Assembly: GCF_009909235.1 (NCBI RefSeq)
Contig: NZ_JAAAPO010000003.1
Coordinates: 62,001-126,000 of the forward strand
DNA: 64,000 nucleotides
Direction of reading: 5' to 3'
From: Novosphingobium ovatum
GTDB lineage: Bacteria > Pseudomonadota > Alphaproteobacteria > Sphingomonadales > Sphingomonadaceae
The notes beneath the pieces were generated by a model. That model was not told the DNA's origin. It saw only the letters and a list, made by a program, of their open reading frames with translations, and ran no database searches. Both the position numbers and the translations under genes were made by a program. The stretch's first letter is position 1. Each line of letters opens with the position of its first letter. Below are positions 25,882-35,519 of the stretch, piece by piece.

Positions 25882-25935
25882 GTTAGGTACGCTGCCAACA
25901 GACCTTTTTTCAGAACATCAACGGGAGCCTCCCCA

Positions 25936-28041
25936 GTGACATCTGCGACTTCGCCCGCCGCCATCCCCTTTGCCGTGCCCACCAGCCGCTGGGACGCGGC
26001 GGTGGCCGCCACGCTCAGCCCCGAAGAGCTGCTGCTTTATCGCTCGAATCTGCTCGGTTCTGATCTGACTGTCACCAATTTTGGTGGCGGCAACACCTCG
26101 GCCAAGCTGACGGGTGTGGATCCGCTGACGGGCGAAACGGTCGACGTGCTGTGGGTAAAGGGGTCGGGCGGCGACATCGGCTCGATGAAGCTGGACGGTT
26201 TCTCGACGCTCTATCAGGACAAGCTGCTGGGGCTGGAAGCGCATTACACCGGCCCTGAAGACGACGACAAGATGGTCGGCTATCTGCCCCATTGCACGTT
26301 CAACCTGAACGGGCGCGCGGCCAGCATTGACACGCCGCTGCACTCGCTGTTGCCCTTTGCCCATGTCGATCACGTTCACCCCGATGCGATCATCGCGCTG
26401 GCCGCCAGCAGCGGTGGCGAGGAAGCGACCAAGGAAATCTGGGGCGGCAAGATCGGCTGGCTGCCTTGGAAACGTCCCGGTTACACGCTGGGCACGATGT
26501 TGCGCGATTACCAGCGCGCCAATCCGGGCGTGCAGGGCGTGATGATGGCCAGCCATGGCATCATCTGCTGGGCCGATTCGGCGCAGGCATGCTATGAACA
26601 CACCATCAGCCTGATCGCCGACGCGGCCAATTACCTGAACGCGAAAATGGCGGGCAAGCCGGCCTTTGGCGGACAGGTTGTCGCCCCCAATCCCGATCGC
26701 GCCGCCATCGCCGCCGATCTGATGCCGCGCCTGCGTGGCTTCATGACGGGCGCGCGCCGCAAGCTGGGCCATTATTCGGATGACGCGCAGGCGCTGGAAT
26801 TCGTCGGTTCGGCCAAGTTCGAGGAACTGGCGGCGCTGGGCACGTCCTGTCCCGACCACTTCCTGCGCACCAAGATCGCGCCGTTGACGCTGGACCCGGC
26901 CCGTCTGCAGGACGATGCCTATCTGGCCGAAAAGATCGCCGATTACCGCGAGTTCTACGCCGCCTATTACGAGCGATGCAAGCGCGCCAACAGTCCGGCC
27001 ATGCGCGACCCCAACCCGGTCGTGGTGCTGGTGCCCGGCGTTGGCCGCATCACCTTTGCCACGGACAAGACCACCGCGCGTCTGGCCGGTGAGTTCTATG
27101 GCAATGCGATCAACGTGATGCGCGGCGCCGAGGCGATTGGCGACTATATCGCGCTGGACGAGCAGGAAGCCTTTGATATCGAATATTGGCTGCTGGAAGA
27201 GGCGAAGTTGCAGCGCATGCCCGCGCCCAAGCCGCAGGTGGGCCGCGTGGCCTTTGTCACCGGCGGGGCTGGCGGCATTGGCGCGGCGACCGCTGCGCGC
27301 TTCCTGAAGGAAGGCGCCTGTGTGGTGCTGGCCGACCGAGACGCGGCCGCCGTTGAGGAAGTGCGCGAAGGCTTTGCCAAGCAGTTTGGCAAGGACGTTG
27401 TGCGCGCCGTCACCTGTGACGTGACCGACGAAGCCCAGGTTCAGGCTGCCTTTGCCACCGCCGCGCGTGAATTTGGCGGGCTGGATGTGGTGGTCGCCAA
27501 TGCCGGCATCGCCTCCTCCGCGCCGATCGAGCAGACCACGGTCGAGCTGTGGGACCGCAACTTTGACGTGCTGGCGCAGGGCTATTTCCTGACGGCCAAG
27601 CATGCCTGGGGCCTGTTGAAGCGCAACAAGGATCTGGGCGGCACGTCGCTGGTCTTTATCGGCTCCAAGAACGCCGTGGCGGCAGCAGCGGGCGCCAGCG
27701 CCTATGCCAGCGCCAAGGCGGCGGCCAACCATCTGGCCCGCTGTCTGGCGCTGGAAGGCGCGGGCGAGGGCATCCGCGTCAATGTCGTCAACCCCGATGC
27801 CGTGATCAAGGGCAGCAAGATCTGGGACGGCGACTGGCGCAAGGAACGCGCCGCCTCGAACAAGATCGACGCGGGCGAAGAGCTGGAAGCGCATTACCGC
27901 AACCGCTCGATGCTCAAGCGTGACGTGCTGCCCGCCGACATCGCCGAGGCCGCCTATTGGCTGGGCAGCGAGGCGAGTGCAAAGTCGACCGGCAACATGA
28001 TCAATGTCGATGCCGGCAATGTGCAAGCGTTCACGCGCTGA
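25936..28041 (+). CDS. rhaD: Bifunctional rhamnulose-1-phosphate aldolase / short-chain dehydrogenase
   Basis: A 701-aa fusion. Residues about 20-400 are a class II aldolase with the zinc motif FAHVDHVHPDA, cleaving rhamnulose 1-phosphate to dihydroxyacetone phosphate and L-lactaldehyde. Residues about 435-701 form a short-chain dehydrogenase with TGGAGGIGAA (NAD binding) and the active-site YASAK. Fusions of this type are known to oxidise the L-lactaldehyde to L-lactate, so both steps are in one chain. The start is GTG 25936 with GGGAG 9 bases ahead; no ATG fits. Followed by rhaI after 18 bp. Confidence 0.93.
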   Translation: MTSATSPAAIPFAVPTSRWDAAVAATLSPEELLLYRSNLLGSDLTVTNFGGGNTSAKLTGVDPLTGETVDVLWVKGSGGDIGSMKLDGFSTLYQDKLLGLEAHYTGPEDDDKMVGYLPHCTFNLNGRAASIDTPLHSLLPFAHVDHVHPDAIIALAASSGGEEATKEIWGGKIGWLPWKRPGYTLGTMLRDYQRANPGVQGVMMASHGIICWADSAQACYEHTISLIADAANYLNAKMAGKPAFGGQVVAPNPDRAAIAADLMPRLRGFMTGARRKLGHYSDDAQALEFVGSAKFEELAALGTSCPDHFLRTKIAPLTLDPARLQDDAYLAEKIADYREFYAAYYERCKRANSPAMRDPNPVVVLVPGVGRITFATDKTTARLAGEFYGNAINVMRGAEAIGDYIALDEQEAFDIEYWLLEEAKLQRMPAPKPQVGRVAFVTGGAGGIGAATAARFLKEGACVVLADRDAAAVEEVREGFAKQFGKDVVRAVTCDVTDEAQVQAAFATAAREFGGLDVVVANAGIASSAPIEQTTVELWDRNFDVLAQGYFLTAKHAWGLLKRNKDLGGTSLVFIGSKNAVAAAAGASAYASAKAAANHLARCLALEGAGEGIRVNVVNPDAVIKGSKIWDGDWRKERAASNKIDAGEELEAHYRNRSMLKRDVLPADIAEAAYWLGSEASAKSTGNMINVDAGNVQAFTR

Positions 28042-28059
28042 TTTGGGGGAGCCACGCAG

Positions 28060-29352
28060 ATGACCAATATGCCGATTTCCGCCGATCTGATCGCCGAGCA
28101 CAACGCGCCGCAGATCGAGGCGTTGCAGGAAGACTATGATGCGCTGGGCCGCAAGCTGGCGCGGGGCGGTGTTGACATTGACGCGATCAAGGCGCGCGTT
28201 GCCGCTTTCTCGGTGGCCGTCCCCTCTTGGGGGGCGGGCCGGGGCGGCACGCGTTTTGCCAAGTTCCCCATTCCGGGCGAACCCACCAATATCCATGAAA
28301 AGCTGGAAGACTGCGCCGTCATCAACCAGCTGGGCCGCCGCACCCCGCGCGTCTCGCCCCATTTCCCATGGGACAAGGTGAGCGATTTCGTCGCCCTGCG
28401 TGAGGAAGCGGCCGCCCTTGGGCTTGGCTGGGACGCGGTGAACAGCAACACGTTTCAGGATCAGCCCGGTCAGGCCCACAGCTATGCCAATGGCTCGCTC
28501 TCCTCGCAGGATGCGGGCGCGCGCCAGCAGGCGGTGGAACACAACATCGAATGTATCGAGATCGGGCGTCAGCTGGGCTCGACCGATCTGACGGTGTGGG
28601 TGGGCGATGGCACCAACTTCCCCGGCCAGCAGGATCTGGGCCGCAGCCTTGACCGCTATCTGGATGCAGCGGCACAGATCTATGCCGCGCTGCCCGACGA
28701 CTGGCGCATGCTGCTGGAGCACAAGATGTTCGAGCCGGCGTTCTATTCGACCGTCATCAGCGATTGGGGTTCGTCGATCCTTGCGGCGCAGACGCTGGGC
28801 GACAAGTGCAAGTGTCTGGTCGATCTGGGCCACCACGCGCCCAATGTGAACATCGAGCAGATCGTTGCCCGCCTCCACCGCTTTGGCAAGCTGGGCGGGT
28901 TCCACTTCAACGACAGCAAGTATGGCGATGATGACCTCGACAGCGGCAGCATCAACCCGCACCAGCTGTTCCTGGTGTTCAACGAACTGGCCGAGGCCGA
29001 GGCCAACCCGCGTGATGGTTTCAACCCGTCCTATATGATCGACCAGTCGCACAATGTGACCGACCCGATCGAGTCCATGCTGTCCAGCGCCGAAACCATC
29101 ACGGCCTGCTTTACCAAGGCCTCGCTGGTGGATCGTGCCGCGCTGCACGCCGCGCAGGAAGCCAACGACACGATGATGGCGTTTCAGGCGCTGCGCCGGG
29201 CCTATACCATCGACGTTGCGCCGATTCTGGCGATGGCGCGGATGGAGGCGGGCGGCGCGATCGACGTGCTGGCCACCTATCGCGCCAGCCAGTATCGTGC
29301 CCGCAAGGCGCAGGAACGCAAGGCGGTGGGTCTGGGGGCGGGGATCGTTTGA
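28060..29352 (+). CDS. rhaI: L-rhamnose isomerase (RhaI type)
   Basis: A 430-aa TIM-barrel isomerase converting L-rhamnose to L-rhamnulose. It belongs to the RhaI type (as in Pseudomonas stutzeri and rhizobia), not the E. coli RhaA type. Metal-site elements include LLEHKMFEPAFYSTV (Glu, about residue 218), LVDLGHHAPN (Asp and His) and GFHFNDSKYGDDDL. It follows rhaD in the plus-strand operon and is itself followed by the GH106 rhamnosidase gene. Confidence 0.95.
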   Translation: MTNMPISADLIAEHNAPQIEALQEDYDALGRKLARGGVDIDAIKARVAAFSVAVPSWGAGRGGTRFAKFPIPGEPTNIHEKLEDCAVINQLGRRTPRVSPHFPWDKVSDFVALREEAAALGLGWDAVNSNTFQDQPGQAHSYANGSLSSQDAGARQQAVEHNIECIEIGRQLGSTDLTVWVGDGTNFPGQQDLGRSLDRYLDAAAQIYAALPDDWRMLLEHKMFEPAFYSTVISDWGSSILAAQTLGDKCKCLVDLGHHAPNVNIEQIVARLHRFGKLGGFHFNDSKYGDDDLDSGSINPHQLFLVFNELAEAEANPRDGFNPSYMIDQSHNVTDPIESMLSSAETITACFTKASLVDRAALHAAQEANDTMMAFQALRRAYTIDVAPILAMARMEAGGAIDVLATYRASQYRARKAQERKAVGLGAGIV

Positions 29353-29420
29353 TCCCCCCAACCCACACCCGCGCCACCCACCGATAACGTCACGTCAGAA
29401 GACCACCGGGAGAGCCATCC

Positions 29421-32400
29421 ATGACCCGTCAGCCCCTGCGCCAGATCTTGCGCGCCGCCCTGATCACCGCCAGCGCGCTCAGCGCCGTGCCAGCCATCGC
29501 CCAAACGGCCCCCGCGCCGGTGGCCGCGCCGGCGGCGGTGGATGATCTGGCCATCAGTTTCCGCGATCCGCCCGCCAGCGCGCGTCCGCGCGTGTGGTGG
29601 CACTGGATGAACGGCAACATCACGCAGGATGGCATCGCCAAGGATCTGGCGTGGCTGAAATCGGTGGGCGTGGGTGGCGTCCAGAACTTTGACGTCAATC
29701 TGATGACGCCCAAGATCGTCGATCACCGGCTGGCTTATATGACGCCCGAGTGGAAGGCCGCCTTCCGCTTTGCCGCGTCAGAGGCTGACCGGCTGGGGCT
29801 GGAACTGGCGATTGCGGCCTCGCCGGGCTGGTCGGAAACGGGCGGGCCTTGGGTCAAGCCCGAGGACGGGTTGAAAAAGCTGGTGTGGAGCCAGACCCGC
29901 GTGGCGGCGGGCAAGCGGTTCAAGGGCGTGCTGCCCCCGCCGCCCTCGGCCACCGGCCCCTATCTGACGCTGGAGCCGCAGGCGGGCATCGATGACGCGC
30001 TGGCCGATGGGCATCACGCGGCCAAGCCGCATCATTATGGCGATGTGGCGGTGCTGGCCGTGCCCGACTTTGGCGTGGCCGATGTGGCGCCCGCGTTCAG
30101 CGCGGGCGATGGCGCGGCACATGACTGGACAAAGCTGGGCGATGCCGATCTGAACAGCGGCATCGCGCTCAAGCGCGGCCCGGCGGAGGCCCCGTCCAGC
30201 GTGGTGATGACCTATGCCACGCCGCAGACCATCCGTTCGGCCAGCGTCTTTATCGCCAAGGCGGTGGTGATGTTCAGCGGCGCCTCGGTACGGCCCGAAC
30301 TGCAATCCAGCGCCGATGGCCAAAGCTGGACCAAGGTGATCGATCTGCCGGTAGCGGGCGTGCCCACCACGGTCAGCTTTGCCCCCGTGACCGCGCGCTA
30401 TTTCCGCGTGGTGCTGCACCCGCTGGTGGGCGGCATGTCGAACATGATGGCGCCCGCGCCCGGTGCTGTCGCGCCCGACCTGTTTGCCATGATGACCGGC
30501 GGGGCCGGGGCGCCATGGGATCTGCGCCATCTGTCGCTGTCGGCCAGCCCGGCGATCGACCGGTTTGAAACCAAGGCCGGTTTTGCCCTGACCATGGATT
30601 ATTACGCGCTGGGTCAGGTGGCGGACGGCGCCAAGGGGATCGACCCGGCCAAGGTGATCGACATCACCAGCCAGATGCGCCCGGATGGCAGCATCGACTG
30701 GGCCGCGCCCAAATTGCCCAAGGGCGGCCAGTGGCGGATCATCCGCATGGGCCATTCGCTGTTGGGCACGACCAACCATCCCGCCCCGGCCGAGGCCACG
30801 GGGCTGGAGGTCGACAAGTTTGATGGTGACGCGGTGCGCCGCTACATGGACCATTATCTGGGCATGTATCGCGATGCCACCGGGCCGGACCTGATGGGCA
30901 AGCGCGGGCTGCGCGCCATCCTGACCGACAGCATCGAGGTGGGCGCGGCCAACTGGACGCCCAAGATGATCGCCCAGTTCAAGACGCTGCGCGGCTATGA
31001 TCCCACGCCTTTCCTGCCCGCGCTGATGGGCGTGCTGGTGGGGGACCGGGCGGCGTCCGACCGCTTCCTGTTCGACTGGCGGCGCACGCTGGGCGATCTG
31101 ATGGCGTCCGAACATTACGGCACCGTGGCCCGCGCCGCGCATGACAATGGCCTGATCGTCTATGGCGAAGCGCTGGAGGACAAGCGCCCGAGCCTGGGTG
31201 ACGACATGGCGATGCGCAGCCATGCCGATGTCCCGATGGCGGCGATGTGGACCTTTCCGCAGGGGATGCCTGCCAACCCGTCCTATGTCGCCGACATCAA
31301 GGGCGCGGCCAGTGTGGCGCATATCTATGGCCAGAATCTGGTGGCGGCGGAGTCGATGACCTCGGCGCTGACCTATTGGGCCGATTCCCCGCGCACGTTG
31401 AAGCACATCATCGATCTGGAATTCGTGCTGGGCGTCAACCGCCCGGTGTTCCACACCAGCGTCCATCAGCCGGTCGATGACAAGGTGCCCGGCCTCTCGC
31501 TGATGATCTTTGGCCAGTTCTTCAACCGGCACGAGGCATGGGCCCCGCTGGCCAAGGCGTGGGTGGATTACATCGCCCGCAACGGGCTGATGCTGCAGCA
31601 GGGGCGCCATTACGCCGATGTCGGCTATTTCTATGGCGAGGAAGCGCCGCTGACGGGCCTGTATGGCCTGAAGCTGATTGCTGACGCGCCCAAGACGCGG
31701 GCCTATGACTTTGTGAACACCGCCGCGCTGGCCGATGCGCTGCGCAATGACGGGGCCGAATTGGTGGCCAAGGGCGGGGCGCGGTACAAGGCGCTGTATC
31801 TGGGCGGCAGCAGCCACCAGATGAGCCTGAACACGCTGCGCCGCATCGCCGAACTGGCACAGGGCGGGGCGACGATCATCGGTGTGGCGCCCACCGGATC
31901 GCCCAGCCTGCAAGGCGGCCAGACCAGCGCCGAGGCGGCCGAATACGCCGCCCTGATCGCCCGCCTGTGGCCAAACGGCGCCACCACCACCGCCGTGGGC
32001 AAGGGCCGCGTCATCGCCAGCACGCAGGTCGAGGCGGCGCTGGACCAGATGGGCGTGGGTGCGGATTTCCGCATGTCGGGCGGGGCGGCGGACGCCGATG
32101 TGCCGTTCCTGCACCGCGAACTGGCCGATGGGCACAGCTATTTCCTGGTCAACCGCCAGCAGCGCGAGGAGCGGTTTGAGGCGCATTTCCGCGTCACCGG
32201 CAAGGTGCCCGAATTGTGGCATGCCGAAACCGGCACGTCCGAACCCGTCTCGTACCGGATCGAGAATGGTGAGACGATTGTTGCCATGACGCTGAACGCC
32301 GGGGAATCGGTGCATGTGGTGTTCCGCAAGCCCGCCACCGCCGACAGTCTGATGGTCAAGAAGCTGGCCCCCGCCACCATCGCCACGGTGGATGGCGCAT

Positions 32401-32879
32401 GGACGGTGGCGTTCCAGCCCGGCCGTGGGGCGCCTGCCAGCGCGGTCCTGCCCGCGCTCAAGCCGCTGAACGAACACGCCGAGGCGGGAATCAAATATTT
32501 CTCCGGCCTTGCCACCTATAGCCGCGAGGTTTCCGCGCCCAAGGGCTACAAGGCGGGCGCGCCGCTGTGGCTGGATCTGGGCCGGGTGGGTGAAATGGCG
32601 CAGGTGCTGGTCAATGGCGTGTCGGTGGGCACGGTGTGGCACGCGCCCTATCGGGTGGACGTGTCGCGCGCGATGCGCCCCGGCAAAAACCGCATCGAGG
32701 TGCAGGTGGCCAACCTGTGGGTCAACCGCCTGATCGGCGATGCTCAGCCCGACATGCAAAAGCCCGGCGCGCAAAAGATCACCTTTACCGCCATGCCCAC
32801 CTATAAGCCTGACGCGCCGTTGGTGCCTGCGGGCTTGATCGGGCCGGTGACGTTCATGGGGGCGGCTGCGGGCAAGTAG
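29421..32879 (+). CDS. Glycoside hydrolase family 106 alpha-L-rhamnosidase, exported
   Basis: A 1152-aa enzyme releasing terminal alpha-L-rhamnose from glycosides. A Sec signal peptide ends near AIAQ (about residue 28). The catalytic (beta/alpha)8 region begins RPRVWWHWMNGNIT, and the motifs LTDSIEVGAANWT (about 503) and YGEALEDKRP (about 583) carry conserved acids of GH106. C-terminal beta domains include YSREVSAPKG and LDLGRVGEMAQVLVNG, a sugar-binding-like fold. A GH106 rhamnosidase has been characterised in Sphingomonas. It is placed between rhaI and a GH1 gene, so it supplies rhamnose to the pathway. Confidence 0.93.
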   Translation: MTRQPLRQILRAALITASALSAVPAIAQTAPAPVAAPAAVDDLAISFRDPPASARPRVWWHWMNGNITQDGIAKDLAWLKSVGVGGVQNFDVNLMTPKIVDHRLAYMTPEWKAAFRFAASEADRLGLELAIAASPGWSETGGPWVKPEDGLKKLVWSQTRVAAGKRFKGVLPPPPSATGPYLTLEPQAGIDDALADGHHAAKPHHYGDVAVLAVPDFGVADVAPAFSAGDGAAHDWTKLGDADLNSGIALKRGPAEAPSSVVMTYATPQTIRSASVFIAKAVVMFSGASVRPELQSSADGQSWTKVIDLPVAGVPTTVSFAPVTARYFRVVLHPLVGGMSNMMAPAPGAVAPDLFAMMTGGAGAPWDLRHLSLSASPAIDRFETKAGFALTMDYYALGQVADGAKGIDPAKVIDITSQMRPDGSIDWAAPKLPKGGQWRIIRMGHSLLGTTNHPAPAEATGLEVDKFDGDAVRRYMDHYLGMYRDATGPDLMGKRGLRAILTDSIEVGAANWTPKMIAQFKTLRGYDPTPFLPALMGVLVGDRAASDRFLFDWRRTLGDLMASEHYGTVARAAHDNGLIVYGEALEDKRPSLGDDMAMRSHADVPMAAMWTFPQGMPANPSYVADIKGAASVAHIYGQNLVAAESMTSALTYWADSPRTLKHIIDLEFVLGVNRPVFHTSVHQPVDDKVPGLSLMIFGQFFNRHEAWAPLAKAWVDYIARNGLMLQQGRHYADVGYFYGEEAPLTGLYGLKLIADAPKTRAYDFVNTAALADALRNDGAELVAKGGARYKALYLGGSSHQMSLNTLRRIAELAQGGATIIGVAPTGSPSLQGGQTSAEAAEYAALIARLWPNGATTTAVGKGRVIASTQVEAALDQMGVGADFRMSGGAADADVPFLHRELADGHSYFLVNRQQREERFEAHFRVTGKVPELWHAETGTSEPVSYRIENGETIVAMTLNAGESVHVVFRKPATADSLMVKKLAPATIATVDGAWTVAFQPGRGAPASAVLPALKPLNEHAEAGIKYFSGLATYSREVSAPKGYKAGAPLWLDLGRVGEMAQVLVNGVSVGTVWHAPYRVDVSRAMRPGKNRIEVQVANLWVNRLIGDAQPDMQKPGAQKITFTAMPTYKPDAPLVPAGLIGPVTFMGAAAGK

Positions 32880-32902
32880 GACGGCCCACAGCAGTCTCCT
32901 TT

Positions 32903-32941
32903 GGCCGGGGCGGTCTCTCTCCACCGCTTGCCGCCCCGGCC
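32903..32941 (+). terminator. Hairpin after GH106 gene
   Basis: Perfect 11-bp stem GGCCGGGGCGG / CCGCCCCGGCC with a 17-base loop, 23 bases after the stop, no T-run. It is probably an mRNA end-protecting or pausing hairpin. Confidence 0.5.
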
Positions 32942-32951
32942 ATGTCATGCG

Positions 32952-32986
32952 CCCCGGTCTGCCCCCTTTGCAGGCCGGGGTGTTTT
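32952..32986 (+). terminator. Possible terminator before GH1 gene
   Basis: Stem CCCCGG...CCGGGG extended inward by TGC/GCA after a two-base mismatch, followed by TGTTTT. It could partly end the rhaD-rhaI-GH106 transcript, which would make the GH1 gene and esterase a second unit. Confidence 0.55.
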
Positions 32987-33127
32987 GCATTCGCGCAGTT
33001 TGCACCCCGCCCGCGATAACGAGATTTGGCAGGGGTATAAGCAAACCCCCGATTGTCATCTGCGCGCCATCAGCAAATATGCGCGCCAATTGCCCCGCCA
33101 ATGGGGCCACCCTTGGGGAGAGTAGTG

Positions 33128-34486
33128 ATGTTTGACCGCCGCACGATCATGGCAGGCGTTGCCGCGCTGGCCGCTGGGCAGGCAGTGACCGATCCCGCGC
33201 AGGCCGCCCGCCGCAAGCCCGCGCCCAAGCCCGCCCCTGCTGGCCTGCCGGCCGGTGGCGCTTTTCCGCGCGGTTTCCTGTGGGGCGTGGCCACCGCCGG
33301 CCATCAGGTCGAAGGCAACAACACCGCGTCCGACACATGGTTCATGGAGCAGGTCAAGCCCGGCGTCTTTGCCGAGCCGTCCGGGGACGCGTGCAACAGC
33401 TTTGCCCTGTGGCGCACCGACATGGATCTGGTGCGGGACATGGGCTTGAACACCTATCGCTTCAGCCTGGAATGGGCGCGGATCGAGCCCGAAGAGGGCC
33501 AGTTCTCGATCGCCATGCTGAACCATTACAAGGCGATGATCGCCGGGGCGCGCGAACGTGGGTTGCGCCCGCTGGTGACGTTCAACCACTTTACCTGTCC
33601 ACGCTGGTTCGCGGCCAAGGGCGGCTGGACCAACCCCCAATCGCCCGCCCTGTTCGCCCGCTATGCCGAGCGCGCCGCGCGCCATCTGGCCGCCGACATC
33701 AGCCACGCCACCACGCTGAACGAGCCGAATCTGCCCACCATGCTCTCGGTCATTTTGCCGCCGCCGGTGCTGGGCATGCAGGAAGCGATGCTGGCCGCCG
33801 CCGCCAAGGCGCTGAACGTGCCCAAATTTGCCGCGGGCAATGTGATGGGGCGCGATGACATCCTGCCCTCGACCCGCAACATGGTGGCCGCGCACAAGGC
33901 TGGGCGGGACGCCATCAAGGCGGTGCGGCCCGATCTGCCGGTGGGTGTCTCGCTCTCGATGTTTGACGATCAGGAGGAAAAGGCGGGCAAGCCGTCGATC
34001 CGCGACGCGATGCGCGCCATGTTCTATGGCCCGTGGCTGGAGGCGGTGCGGGGCGATGATTTCCTGGGCGTGCAGAATTACGAGCGCGTGATCTGGGGCG
34101 AAAAGGCGCGTGTACCCGCGCCTGCCGGGGCGGTGCTGAACTGGTCCGGGACCGAGGTCTATGCCGCGTCACTGGGTGGTGCGGTGCGCTATGCCCATCA
34201 GGCGACCGGCCTGCCGATCTTTGTCACCGAACATGGCGTGGGCAGCGATGATGACGCGGTGCGTGCCAGCTTTATCCCCGGCGCGCTGAACAGCCTGCGC
34301 AGCGCGATGGCCGATGGGGTGCCGGTGCTGGGCTATGTCCATTGGTCGTTGATCGACAACTTCGAATGGATCTTTGGCTATCGCCCGAAATATGGCCTGC
34401 ACAGCGTGGACCGCACCAGTTTTGCCCGCACAGCAAAGCCCAGCGCGGCGGTGTTGAGCGCGATTGCCCGCGCAAATTCATTGTAA
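33128..34486 (+). CDS. Glycoside hydrolase family 1 beta-glucosidase-type enzyme with Tat-like signal
   Basis: A 452-aa retaining glycosidase. The acid/base Glu is in TLNEPN (about residue 200) and the nucleophile Glu in FVTEHGVGSD (about 366), where His takes the usual Asn position of TENG. The N-terminus FDRRTIMAGVAALAAG resembles a twin-arginine signal and ends near AQAA, so the folded enzyme is probably exported. Family members cleave beta-glucosides, galactosides or 6-O-disaccharides. With the GH106 enzyme, removal of glucose from rhamnoglucosides is the likely task. ATG 33128 has a strong GGGGAGAG site. Confidence 0.9.
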   Translation: MFDRRTIMAGVAALAAGQAVTDPAQAARRKPAPKPAPAGLPAGGAFPRGFLWGVATAGHQVEGNNTASDTWFMEQVKPGVFAEPSGDACNSFALWRTDMDLVRDMGLNTYRFSLEWARIEPEEGQFSIAMLNHYKAMIAGARERGLRPLVTFNHFTCPRWFAAKGGWTNPQSPALFARYAERAARHLAADISHATTLNEPNLPTMLSVILPPPVLGMQEAMLAAAAKALNVPKFAAGNVMGRDDILPSTRNMVAAHKAGRDAIKAVRPDLPVGVSLSMFDDQEEKAGKPSIRDAMRAMFYGPWLEAVRGDDFLGVQNYERVIWGEKARVPAPAGAVLNWSGTEVYAASLGGAVRYAHQATGLPIFVTEHGVGSDDDAVRASFIPGALNSLRSAMADGVPVLGYVHWSLIDNFEWIFGYRPKYGLHSVDRTSFARTAKPSAAVLSAIARANSL

Positions 34487-34562
34487 CACCGGCAGATGGG
34501 GCAGGGGCGGACCGCAATGAATGCGGCCGCTCCCTGCCCTTTGCCTATTGGGGAGAGTGGAT

Positions 34563-35465
34563 GTGAAGACCAAGACCCTTGCGCTGGCCGCCTTGGCCAC
34601 GCTGTGGTGCGCGCCCAATGCCATGGCGCAAATGCCGCAATTTTCGCCCATCGCTGCCCCGGCCGAACCGGGCGCGGTGCCGCTATACGCCAATGTCGGC
34701 AGCGCCAGCACCGAGAACTGGTCGCGCGGGGGGGACACCGTGGCGGTGCGCAATGTGACGCGCCCGACGATCACCCCCTTCCTGCCCGCTCCGGGTAAAG
34801 CCACGGGCGCTGCCGTAGTGGTGGCGCCGGGCGGGGCCTTCATGTTGCTGGCCATGGGGCACGAAGGGTGGAATGTCGGGCAATGGCTGGCCGATCACGG
34901 CATCGCCGCCTTTGTGCTGAAATACCGCCTGTTGCCCACCGCGCCCGCGGACAAGGACGGCTTCCCCGAAATGGGCGCGCGTCTGGCCGCCGCGCTAAAG
35001 GACCCGGCCGCGCCGCCCAGCATCAACAACCCGCTGGCCACTCAGGACGCGCTGGCCGCGCTGGCCCATGTGCGGGGCAATGCCGCCAAATATGGCGTGG
35101 ATCCGGCGCGGGTGGGGATGATCGGCTTTTCCGCCGGGGCGATGACGTCGATGAACGCCGCGCTGGCGGCCGATCCGGCGGCGCGTCCGGCGTTTTTCGG
35201 CTATATCTATGGCCCGCAAACGCCCGTCACCGTGCCCGACAAGGCGCCCCCGATGTTCGCCGCGATTGCATGGGATGACAGCCTGTTCCCCAACCGGTCG
35301 TTCGCGGTGGAAACCGCGTGGCGCGCGTCCGGGGCCAAGGTGGAACTGCACGCCTATCAGACTGGCGACCACGGCTTTGGCATGGGCAAGGCCGGGACCA
35401 CCACCACCGGCGTGATGGACCAGTTCCTGTTGTGGCTGACCAGCAATGGCTGGTTGAAGCATTAA
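34563..35465 (+). CDS. Exported alpha/beta hydrolase (esterase, BD-FAE/acetylesterase type)
   Basis: A 300-aa secreted hydrolase with a Sec signal peptide ending near AMAQ (about residue 23). The nucleophile elbow GFSAGA (Ser about 197), the Asp of AWDDSLFP and the His of GDHGFGMG form the usual Ser-Asp-His triad. PGGAFMLLAMGHEGWNV supplies an HGG-like oxyanion region. Proteins like this often deacylate plant glycosides or polysaccharides, so it could remove acyl groups from the substrates of the two upstream glycosidases. Start is GTG 34563 (GGAG site); an in-frame ATG is absent near it. Confidence 0.85.
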   Translation: MKTKTLALAALATLWCAPNAMAQMPQFSPIAAPAEPGAVPLYANVGSASTENWSRGGDTVAVRNVTRPTITPFLPAPGKATGAAVVVAPGGAFMLLAMGHEGWNVGQWLADHGIAAFVLKYRLLPTAPADKDGFPEMGARLAAALKDPAAPPSINNPLATQDALAALAHVRGNAAKYGVDPARVGMIGFSAGAMTSMNAALAADPAARPAFFGYIYGPQTPVTVPDKAPPMFAAIAWDDSLFPNRSFAVETAWRASGAKVELHAYQTGDHGFGMGKAGTTTTGVMDQFLLWLTSNGWLKH

Positions 35466-35519
35466 GCGGACGCGGGGGGCGGAGCGACACCGCCCGCCCC
35501 CTTGTCTGTTACCCCGTCT

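Noticed and set aside
25918..29361. 1147-codon open frame on the minus strand across rhaD and rhaI
   Set aside because: Shadow of two well-identified plus-strand genes in high-GC DNA; composition is Arg/His/Gln-rich with no domain.
33023..33055. GATTT/GATTG pair before the GH1 gene as a further DeoR site
   Set aside because: Spacing of 28 bases is out of phase with the rhaB/rhaD array and only one exact unit is present.
29778..33110. 1110-codon minus-strand frame opposite the GH106 gene
   Set aside because: Antisense shadow; the plus strand encodes a complete signal peptide and glycosidase.
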